Below, piece by piece: positions 6,727 through 12,548 of a stretch of 15,060 nt of DNA (positions are counted from its first letter, which is position 1; each line of letters begins with the position of its first letter). The stretch is from JBDZUZ01 sp040255445 (GTDB lineage Bacteria > Planctomycetota > Phycisphaerae > Phycisphaerales > UBA1924), in the NCBI GenBank assembly GCA_040255445.1, contig JBDZUZ010000096.1, positions 1-15,060 on the forward strand. The letters run 5' to 3'. Below the pieces are notes generated by a model. It was given only the letters and a program-made list of their open reading frames with translations, was not told the DNA's origin and ran no database searches. The position numbers and the translations under genes are program-made.

Positions 6727-6744
6727 GCCTCCGGTCTCGGAGGC
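6727..6744 (+). promoter_or_regulatory. Hairpin hiding the sigma factor ribosome binding site
   Basis: GCCTCCG (6727-6733), loop GTCT, CGGAGGC (6738-6744) form a perfect 7-pair stem. The Shine-Dalgarno GGAGG (6739-6743), 6 bases before ATG 6750, lies wholly in the 3' arm, so the folded RNA should block initiation. A 16-codon frame from ATG 6707 to TAA 6755-6757 reads through the hairpin and overlaps the sigma start. Ribosomes on it would melt the stem, a plausible coupling switch, although this short frame has no clear ribosome site of its own. Confidence 0.5.
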
Positions 6745-6749
6745 CCGTC

Positions 6750-7349
6750 ATGGGTAACCCCAACCAGATTGTTTCTGACCCCTTCACCGCCACCCTCATC
6801 CGCATCAAAGCCGCCCAGCTCTGCCGGCGCACCGACTTCTCCTGGTCGGACCGCGACGACCTGACGCAGCAGATGCTGCTGTATCTGCTGGAGAAGGCCC
6901 ACCTGTTCGATCCCGCCCGGGGGAACATCGAGGCGTTCGTCACGAACGCCATCGATTCCTGGGTGGCGATGGAGCTGCGATTCCGTGGCCGCCACAAGCG
7001 GCGCGGCGATTACGAGGCGATCTCCCTTGAGGGAACGCTCGTCGAGTGCGACGGCGACGCCGTCCCGCTTCGCACGGTCCTCGGTCCTGCCGACCAGCAG
7101 CGCCGCCGCCAGTCCGCCCCCGCTTGCCAGTTTGATACCGCCGAGACCGCTGAGGCCGTCGCGGCGGTCATGGCCACCCTCGACCCGAAGGACCGGGACC
7201 TGCTTCGGCTCGTCGCCGAGCACGGCAAGGCGGCGGCCGCGCGCGAGTGGTCGCGCCGATCCGGCGCTTCGGTGAGCCGCCGGCAGATCCAGAACGCCCT
7301 CGAACGGTTCCGCGCCCGCTTCGAGGCGGCCGGGTTTGGGCTGGCCTGA
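6750..7349 (+). CDS. Phage-type RNA polymerase sigma factor (sigma-70/ECF-like)
   Basis: 199 residues, ATG 6750 with GGAGG 6 bases upstream. Residues about 15-85 resemble sigma region 2, with DRDDLTQQMLLYLLEKA followed by LFDPARGNIEAFVTNAI, the arrangement seen in sigma-like proteins of planctomycete prophages. Residues about 130-195 resemble region 4, with LDPKDRDLLRLVAEHG and a helix-turn-helix SVSRRQIQNALERFRARF. It would direct host RNA polymerase to element promoters, probably the early operon beginning at 7518. It stands alone between two non-coding gaps and has a hairpin over its ribosome site, so its own expression is likely controlled. A non-sigma DNA-binding regulator is the main alternative. 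Confidence 0.78.
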   Translation: MGNPNQIVSDPFTATLIRIKAAQLCRRTDFSWSDRDDLTQQMLLYLLEKAHLFDPARGNIEAFVTNAIDSWVAMELRFRGRHKRRGDYEAISLEGTLVECDGDAVPLRTVLGPADQQRRRQSAPACQFDTAETAEAVAAVMATLDPKDRDLLRLVAEHGKAAAAREWSRRSGASVSRRQIQNALERFRARFEAAGFGLA

Positions 7350-7372
7350 CCGCGCACCGGCGGCGGTGGCGG

Positions 7373-7384
7373 CATAGGTGACCC
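7373..7384 (+). promoter_or_regulatory. CATAGGTGACCC motif upstream of the early operon
   Basis: Second copy (11 of 12 bases) of the motif at 422-433, here 24 bases after the sigma gene and 133 bases before the first gene of the early operon. Sharing between two operon leaders suggests a common regulator or a sigma-dependent promoter element. Not tested. Confidence 0.3.
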
Positions 7385-7431
7385 AAGAAGCGCCCCCCGA
7401 CTGCCGGTTCTCTCTCTTCCCTCCGGAGGCC

Positions 7432-7474
7432 CCGGCCCCTCGACCACGGTGTACGCCGCGGCTCGAGGGGCTGG
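7432..7474 (+). promoter_or_regulatory. Long hairpin between sigma factor and early operon
   Basis: CCGGCCCCTCGA (7432-7443) pairs with TCGAGGGGCTGG (7463-7474) over 12 pairs including one G-T wobble. The inner bases CCACGG and CCGCGG extend it with one mismatch and a bulge. A separate palindrome CCTCCGGAGG (7420-7429) sits just before it. No T run follows, so a classical intrinsic terminator is not supported. A transcript processing site, attenuator or rho-type pause is possible. Confidence 0.45.
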
Positions 7475-7517
7475 GTCTCACGGGTGGCGGTCGGTGCGCC
7501 CGTGAAAGGAGCTCCTG

Positions 7518-7838
7518 ATGTTGACCGATGTGTTTCGATTCCGATTCGCCTCCCCTGCCGCTCTGGCGGAGGCAGAGGCCACGCTGCACCTGTCGATCCT
7601 GGCCGCGGAGGGCCTCTTCGGTGAGGCCCGGACCCGCACCGATGTGTCCTACCACGCCGATCCGCCCCGCGCTGCGCTGCTTGTCGATGGCGGCTCGCCC
7701 TGCGGGTCGGCCGTGGTCCGCATCTTCACGGCATTCCTGATCAAGGAGTTCGGGGCCGACGGGTTCGCAGTCCGGCGGATGCCCTGCGGTGGGCCCAGGA
7801 GCGGTCAGGCCCGCGCACCGCAGGGGGTGGCCGCCTGA
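7518..7838 (+). CDS. Small hypothetical protein, first gene of the early operon
   Basis: 106 residues, ATG 7518 with GGAG (7508-7511) 6 bases upstream. A compact fold is suggested by a beta-like start (VFRFRFASP), a helix rich in Ala/Glu containing AEATLHLSILAAEGLFGEA, a strand RAALLVDG and a second helix VVRIFTAFLIKEFGADGF. No catalytic motif is seen and the last 17 residues look disordered. The pattern resembles short phage proteins I have seen in planctomycete prophages, but I cannot name a family. The stop overlaps the nuclease start as TGATG (7836-7840), so it is translated together with the recombination genes and may assist them. Confidence 0.7.
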   Translation: MLTDVFRFRFASPAALAEAEATLHLSILAAEGLFGEARTRTDVSYHADPPRAALLVDGGSPCGSAVVRIFTAFLIKEFGADGFAVRRMPCGGPRSGQARAPQGVAA

Positions 7839-8683
7839 TGAGCGCGATACCCCAGAACACAGACGACCTCCACTCTTGCCTCGCCAGCGTGCTCATCCGC
7901 GAGCCCGCGGAGACCTACCACGCCCGTCGCGGCGATTGCCTGACCTCGCACCGGCTGGCTGAGTTCCGCTCGTGCCCGCTGCTGTTCCGGCGCAAGGAGA
8001 TGGGGCTGATCCCGGACCGGGACAGCCACGCGTTCCTCGTCGGTCGGGCGGCGCACACGCTGATCCTCGAGGGCCGCGGGCGCTACGAGGCCGAGTACGC
8101 GGTCGGCGGGCCGATCAATCCGAAGACCGGGCAGCCCTACGGCTCGAACACGAAGGCGTTCGCCGAGTGGGCCGAGAAGCGCGGCAAGCCCGTGCTGGCC
8201 GACACCGACGCCGCGACGGTCGAGCAGATGGCGGCGAGCGTGCGCGAGCATCTGTTTGCCCGCGAGCTGTTGGCCGAGGGCGTCGCGGAGGGCGTCGTCC
8301 GCGGCCGGATGAACGGCGTGCTGTGCCAAGCCCGGTTCGACTGGATCAACCCCAAGGACGGACGCGGGCTCGTTGATCTGAAGACCTGCGACTCGATCGA
8401 CTCATTCGAGTGGCACATCGACGCATTCAAGTACCTGCACCAGCTCGCGTTCTACCGGGCGCTGCTCGCCGTCGTGAGCGGTGTCACGTTGCCCGTCCAC
8501 ATCATCGCGGTCGAGAAGCGCGAGCCGTTCCGCTGCGGCGTGTGGCAGATCGCGCCGCGGTGCCTCGATGCTGCCCAGGCCGAGAACGACCGCGCCATCG
8601 AAGAGCTCATCCGTTGCCGGGAGACCGGCCAGTGGCCCACGGGGTTCGAGTCCCTGCGGCTGTACGACCGCCTGCCCAACTGA
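7838..8683 (+). CDS. PD-(D/E)XK exonuclease, RecE/DUF3799-like
   Basis: 281 residues. Motifs in order: SCPLLFRRKEMG (45-56), GRAAHTLILEG (69-79) with His73, RFDW with Asp168, DLK (180-182) and HQLAFYRALL (201-210). This is the order of the RecB/RecE-like phage exonuclease fold, where Asp168, Asp180 and Lys182 would hold the metal ions and Gln202/Tyr206 complete the site. It should digest double-stranded ends to give single-stranded tails for the ATPase and binding protein encoded next. The start at 7838 overlaps the preceding stop by one base. All active-site positions look intact. A Cas4-like role is unlikely, as no four-cysteine cluster is seen. Confidence 0.87.
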   Translation: MSAIPQNTDDLHSCLASVLIREPAETYHARRGDCLTSHRLAEFRSCPLLFRRKEMGLIPDRDSHAFLVGRAAHTLILEGRGRYEAEYAVGGPINPKTGQPYGSNTKAFAEWAEKRGKPVLADTDAATVEQMAASVREHLFARELLAEGVAEGVVRGRMNGVLCQARFDWINPKDGRGLVDLKTCDSIDSFEWHIDAFKYLHQLAFYRALLAVVSGVTLPVHIIAVEKREPFRCGVWQIAPRCLDAAQAENDRAIEELIRCRETGQWPTGFESLRLYDRLPN

Positions 8684-8745
8684 CCGTCGCACCAGGGCAC
8701 CCAGTCCTGAACCCGCACCACCAACCGCAAGGAGACCCATCGATC

Positions 8746-9558
8746 ATGACCGCACTCGCACACATCCAGAAGGGCCGCACGCTGATGCCGCGTCGCGTGA
8801 TGCTCTACGGCGTCCACGGCGTCGGCAAGTCCACCTTTGGCGCGATGGCCGAGACGCCCGTCTTCATCACGACCGAAGAGGGCACCAACGACATCGACTG
8901 CGACCGCTTCCCGCTGGCGACCAAGTACGCCGACGTGCTCGGGGCGCTGTCGGCGCTTTACAGCGATGAGCACGGCTACCAGACGGTGGTCATCGACAGC
9001 CTCGACTGGCTCGAGCGGCTGATCTGGGCCGAGGTCTGCGCGAAGCGCGGCGTCGAGACGATCGAGGACATCGGCTACGCCAAGGGCTACATCTTCGCGC
9101 TGACGCAATGGCGCGAGGTGCTGGCTGGCCTCGACGCGCTGCGGACCGAGCGCGGGATGCAGGTCGTCCTGATCGCGCACGCGGCGATCGAGAAGTTCGC
9201 CAACCCCGAGACCGACACCTACGACCGCTACGTGCCCCGCCTGCAGAAGCAGGCCTCGGCGCTGATCCAGGAGTGGTGCGACGAGGTGCTCTTCGCCACC
9301 TACCGCGTCCACACGAAGACCCAGAGTGAGGGCTTCGACCGCAAGCGCACGCAGGGCATCGGCACGGGCGAGCGGATCCTCCGCACGACCGAGCGGCCCG
9401 CCCATGTCGCCAAGAACCGCCTGAACCTGCCCGACGAGCTGCCGCTGGATTACCGCGTGTTCGCGGCACTGGCGCGCGGCGAGGGCGATCCCGGCGCAGC
9501 CATCGAGAACGCCAACCAGAACGACACCAACCAGACCACCCAAGAGCAAGGAGCCTGA
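8746..9558 (+). CDS. Sak4-like RecA-fold ATPase (phage recombination)
   Basis: 270 residues from ATG 8746, with AAGGAG (8729-8734) 11 bases upstream, slightly far. An ATG at 8785 is possible but would cut the N-terminus close to the nucleotide site. Walker A is GVHGVGKST (22-30) and Walker B is TVVIDSLDWLE (80-90). The middle has QVVLIAHAAIEKF and the fold has the short RecA-core length of phage Sak4-type proteins, which anneal or pair strands together with a single-strand binding protein. The following DUF669 gene supplies that partner and the upstream exonuclease supplies the substrate. The last 25 residues are rich in Asn, Gln and Thr, a likely flexible tail for protein contact. Confidence 0.85.
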   Translation: MTALAHIQKGRTLMPRRVMLYGVHGVGKSTFGAMAETPVFITTEEGTNDIDCDRFPLATKYADVLGALSALYSDEHGYQTVVIDSLDWLERLIWAEVCAKRGVETIEDIGYAKGYIFALTQWREVLAGLDALRTERGMQVVLIAHAAIEKFANPETDTYDRYVPRLQKQASALIQEWCDEVLFATYRVHTKTQSEGFDRKRTQGIGTGERILRTTERPAHVAKNRLNLPDELPLDYRVFAALARGEGDPGAAIENANQNDTNQTTQEQGA

Positions 9559-9561
9559 ACC

Positions 9562-10023
9562 ATGGCAGACCTGAACGGATTCGACGCGACCAATGTGGAG
9601 CCCAATGCCGGCTTCGATCCCATCCCCGCCGGCAAGTATGTGGCCGCCATCACGGCCAGCGAGATGAAGCCGACCAAGAACGGCAAGGGCGAGTACCTGG
9701 AACTCGAGATGGACGTGCTGGAGGGGCCCTTCAAGGGCCGCAAGCTCTGGGACCGCCTGACCCTCAAGCACCCCAACACGCAGACGGTCGAGATCGCAAA
9801 GGGCACGCTGTCGGCGATCTGCCGGGCGGTGAATGTGCTGCGGCCCCGCGACTCGGTCGAGCTTCACAACCTGCCGCTGGTGGTCAGCGTCGCGATCAAG
9901 AACCGCGAGGACACCGGCGAGCCGACCAACACCATCAAGGGCTACGCCAAGCGGGACACCGGCGTCGCGCCGCAGCGCCCGATGGCGGCCGCTTCGGGAG
10001 GGACGCCGCCGTGGAAGCGCTGA
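9562..10023 (+). CDS. DUF669 protein, probable single-stranded DNA binding partner
   Basis: 153 residues, ATG 9562 with AAGGAG (9548-9553) 8 bases upstream and 3 bases after the previous stop. The sequence shows the DUF669 pattern: FDPIPAGKYVAAITASEMKP near the start, then KGEYLELEMDVLEGPFKGRK and LWDRLTLKHPN, then a C-terminal NTIKGYAKRD segment. DUF669 proteins regularly follow Sak4-type ATPases in phage recombination cassettes and are thought to bind single-stranded DNA. The gene overlaps the RusA start by 13 bases. The Ala/Gly-rich end (after residue 135) is probably disordered. Confidence 0.87.
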   Translation: MADLNGFDATNVEPNAGFDPIPAGKYVAAITASEMKPTKNGKGEYLELEMDVLEGPFKGRKLWDRLTLKHPNTQTVEIAKGTLSAICRAVNVLRPRDSVELHNLPLVVSVAIKNREDTGEPTNTIKGYAKRDTGVAPQRPMAAASGGTPPWKR

Positions 10024-10418
10024 CCGCCGCGGCGGCGGACGACGGCGCGTTCGTCGTCGAGCTGCCGTACCCGCCCAGCGTGAACCACTACTGGCGTCGC
10101 GTCGGTGATCGGACGCTGATCAGCCGCGAGGGACGGAAGTTCCGCAAGCGGGTCTGCGCCCGGCTCGAGCGGCGAACCGCCGAGCCCATGTCGGGCCGGG
10201 TGGCGGTGCATGTCACCGCCCACCCGCCCGACCGGCGGCGGCGTGATCTGGACAACGCGATGAAGGCCCTGCTCGACGCCCTCGGGCACGGCGGGGTGTA
10301 CGAGGACGACGGCCAGATCGACCGGCTCGAGATCGAGCGCGGACCGGTCGTGCCCGGGGGCAAGGTGGTCGTGCGCGTAAGCGTGCTACCGGGAGAGCGT
10401 GATGATGATCGACGGTAG
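10011..10418 (+). CDS. rusA: RusA-family Holliday junction resolvase
   Basis: 135 residues from GTG 10011, overlapping the DUF669 gene by 13 bases. The conserved opening LPYPPSVNHYWR (18-29) and central motif RRDLDNAMKALLDAL (77-91) are diagnostic; Asp79, Asp81 and Lys85 correspond to the catalytic acidic cluster and lysine. GVYEDDGQID (95-104) supplies the last acidic pair near Asp99/Asp100. RusA dimers cut Holliday junctions and help phages resolve recombination and replication intermediates. No truncation is seen. It is the last forward gene before a reverse-strand insert, ending 10 bases from the convergent lipoprotein stop. Confidence 0.92.
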   Translation: MEALTAAAADDGAFVVELPYPPSVNHYWRRVGDRTLISREGRKFRKRVCARLERRTAEPMSGRVAVHVTAHPPDRRRRDLDNAMKALLDALGHGGVYEDDGQIDRLEIERGPVVPGGKVVVRVSVLPGERDDDRR

Positions 10419-10428
10419 GAAATTGGAC

Positions 10429-10806
10429 CTATGGCTTAGAGGCCCGAAGCCGGGCGGCGATTTCATCCGCGGTTGGCAACCCGCCGGGGTACATGCGGCA
10501 ACCCATGCTCGGCGAAATCGGCTTGGGCATCCCGAAGATGTCGTTTCCTCCGACAAGAGCGGTCGGGGTCGCATAGCCGCGGCGAAGGTCGTCCTCGGCC
10601 AGCGATTCTTGATCGATGTAGACCACCTGGAATCCGCCGACGGCCTCGGCAGCAGCCTCGACGCGCTCGGTGAACGGCGGCGTGTTGGGACATCCAGCAA
10701 AGCCGAGTACCTCGATCTTCACAGCGCCTCCGGGATCTGGAGCGGCGGCCTGCTGGCATCCCACAAGGGCGAAGACGAGACAGAGGCCGGCAAGGGTGCG
10801 TCGCAT
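10429..10806 (-). CDS. Small lipoprotein with thioredoxin-like fold
   Basis: 125 residues, the only convincing reverse-strand gene here. The N-terminus MRRTLAGLCLVFALVGC is a lipoprotein signal with lipobox LVGC and lipidated Cys17, placing the mature protein outside the cytoplasmic membrane. After a short Ala/Pro linker, KIEVLGFAGCPNTPP gives a strand and a single active-site-like Cys39, and YATPT (78-82) is the cis-proline loop of thioredoxin folds. Cys103 (MGCRMY) is the only other late cysteine. The GCPNTPP pattern resembles thioredoxin-like DF-type (seleno)proteins. A start at 10845 would add 13 residues ahead of the signal and is less likely. It sits between RusA and the helicase, opposite to both, like a phage-carried accessory gene. 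Substrate unknown; redox or metal binding is plausible. Confidence 0.8.
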   Translation of the reverse strand: MRRTLAGLCLVFALVGCQQAAAPDPGGAVKIEVLGFAGCPNTPPFTERVEAAAEAVGGFQVVYIDQESLAEDDLRRGYATPTALVGGNDIFGMPKPISPSMGCRMYPGGLPTADEIAARLRASKP

Positions 10807-10844
10807 GGTCACATCGTAACGCCGCCCGGGCCGGGGGTATTCCA

Positions 10845-12548
10845 ATGAGCCAACTCAGGCCCTACCAACGCGATGCGGTCGATGCGGTGTGGAACCACAT
10901 CGCCACCAGCGATACGAACCCAGCCGTCGTGCTTCCGACCGGCTCGGGCAAGACCCACGTCATCGCCGAGCTGTGCCGCGACGCGGTGCAGAAGTGGAAC
11001 GGGCGGGTGATCGTGGTCGCCCACGTGAAGGAGCTGATCGAGCAGGCGGCGGGCAAGCTGCAGGCCGTTGCGCCGGACCTGCCGGTGGGCGTGTTCAGCG
11101 CCGGGCTCGGTCGGCGGGATCTCGGGTACGCCGTGACGATCGCGGGCATCCAGTCGGTCTACCAGCGGGCGCACGATCTCGGTCCGCTCGACCTGGTCAT
11201 CGTCGACGAGGCGCATCTGATCCCCCCGGACGGCGAGGGCATGTACCGCCGCTTCCTGGCCGACGCGCGGGACCTGTGCGACCACCAGCGCGTCATCGGT
11301 CTGACGGCGACGCCGTACCGCATGAAGACCGGCACGATCTGCGGCCCCGACTCCGTCCTGCACGAGGTGTGCTTCGAGGCGGGCGTGCGCGAGCTGATCG
11401 TGCAGGGCTACCTGTGCCCGCTCAAGAGCCGGGCAGGGAAGGCGGTCGCCGACACCAGCGACATCCATGTACGGGGCGGGGAGTTCGTCGCCGGCGAGCT
11501 CGAGGACCGCATGGACGAGGACGGGCTGGTCGAGGCAGCGTGCGCCGAGGTCGTCGCAGCGACGGCCGACCGGCGCAGCGTACTGCTGTTCTGCTCGGGC
11601 GTTCGGCACGGCGAGCACGTGGTGCGGGCGCTGCGCGAGAAGCACGGCGTTGAGTGCGGGTTCGTCGAGGGCGGGACTCCGGCCAAGGAGCGCGACGCGC
11701 TGATCGCCCGGTTCAAGTCGGGCGACCTGAAGTACCTGGCGAACATGAACGTGCTGACGACGGGCTTCGACGCCCCGAATGTTGACTGCGTGGCGATGCT
11801 GCGCCCGACGATGAGCCCCGGGCTCTACTACCAGATGGTCGGGCGGGGATTCCGCCTGGCCGAGGGGAAGGCCGATTGTCTGGTGCTCGACTTTGGCGGC
11901 AACGTGCTCCGTCACGGCCCGGTGGACGCGATCCGTCTGGCGGACACCAAGGACGTCTCGGGTGAAGCCCCCGCCAAGCAGTGCCCCGAGTGCGATGCGC
12001 TGATCCACGCGGCGTATGCCGTCTGCCCCGAGTGCGGGCACAAGTTCCCGCCGCGGCAGGTCAAGCATGCGGCGGTCGCCTCGCACGAGGAGGTCGTCAC
12101 CGGCTCGGAAGGCCCGGCCCGGCGCGACGAGCGCGTCATCGGGGTCGCGTACTACGTCCATCACAAGCGCAACGACCCGCTGGCCAAGCCGACGATGCGC
12201 GTCGAGTACCGGATCGGCTTCAACCGCTGGGCCCGCGAGTGGCTGTGCTTCGAGCACCCCGAGGGCGGCTTCGCCCGGCGGAAGGCCGAGCAGTGGTGGC
12301 GAGAGCGATCCAATGACCCGCTGCCGTCCTCGGTCGAGGAGGCCGTCGAGTGGGCCAACGCGGGCGCGCTGGCCCGGACCGAGCGCATCACGCTGGAGAA
12401 GAAGCCCGGCGACGAATGGGAGCGGATCGTCGGCTACGCGCTCGGCGACAAGCCGCCGCGGCTCGAGGATCCGGACAACCTTCCTGATGTTGGGCCTGAG
12501 CACGCCCTCGCGGCGTACGGCTACAGCGACGACGAGGTGCCGTTCTGA
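10845..12548 (+). CDS. SF2 DEAH-box helicase with zinc ribbon (phage replication)
   Basis: 567 residues. ATG 10845 follows GGGGG (10833-10837) at 7 bases, a modest site. Motifs in order: LRPYQRDAV (4-12), Walker A PTGSGKTHV (31-39), DEAH (121-124), LTATPYRM (about 152-160), TTGFDAPNVD (about 305) and the arginine-finger motif QMVGRGFRL (about 330). A CxxC-x10-CxxC zinc ribbon uses Cys380, Cys383, Cys394 and Cys397. The C-terminal half, with WLCFEHPEGGFARRKAEQWW, resembles the accessory domain of helicases in phage replication operons. It probably opens DNA at the origin or forks. It ends with a one-base TGATG overlap to the primase gene, so the two are co-translated. Its promoter may share the 38-base gap with the divergent lipoprotein gene. 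Confidence 0.92.
   Translation: MSQLRPYQRDAVDAVWNHIATSDTNPAVVLPTGSGKTHVIAELCRDAVQKWNGRVIVVAHVKELIEQAAGKLQAVAPDLPVGVFSAGLGRRDLGYAVTIAGIQSVYQRAHDLGPLDLVIVDEAHLIPPDGEGMYRRFLADARDLCDHQRVIGLTATPYRMKTGTICGPDSVLHEVCFEAGVRELIVQGYLCPLKSRAGKAVADTSDIHVRGGEFVAGELEDRMDEDGLVEAACAEVVAATADRRSVLLFCSGVRHGEHVVRALREKHGVECGFVEGGTPAKERDALIARFKSGDLKYLANMNVLTTGFDAPNVDCVAMLRPTMSPGLYYQMVGRGFRLAEGKADCLVLDFGGNVLRHGPVDAIRLADTKDVSGEAPAKQCPECDALIHAAYAVCPECGHKFPPRQVKHAAVASHEEVVTGSEGPARRDERVIGVAYYVHHKRNDPLAKPTMRVEYRIGFNRWAREWLCFEHPEGGFARRKAEQWWRERSNDPLPSSVEEAVEWANAGALARTERITLEKKPGDEWERIVGYALGDKPPRLEDPDNLPDVGPEHALAAYGYSDDEVPF

Larger units (their letters stand above)
6380..6749 (+). other. Non-coding leader of the sigma factor gene
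   Basis: 370 bases without a firm gene. After the phased repeats, composition rises back to high GC. Several short hairpins are visible: CCCCG-CTCT-CGGGG (6529-6542), CCGCGA-TGG-TCGCGG (6547-6561), TCGTCG-TCTA-CGACGA (6645-6660) and the one covering the sigma ribosome site. A 28-codon frame at 6493-6579 has AGGAG (6477-6481) at a long 11-base distance and could be a leader peptide, though nothing else supports it. In DNA this GC-rich some hairpins are expected by chance. Confidence 0.4.

Noticed and set aside
8452..9867. 471-residue reverse open frame opposite the ATPase and DUF669 genes
   Set aside because: Runs antisense to two well recognised genes, has no motif, and is typical shadow sequence at high GC.
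10399..10848. Forward open frame between RusA and helicase
   Set aside because: The reverse strand has a clear lipoprotein signal and thioredoxin-like pattern; the forward frame has no recognisable content.
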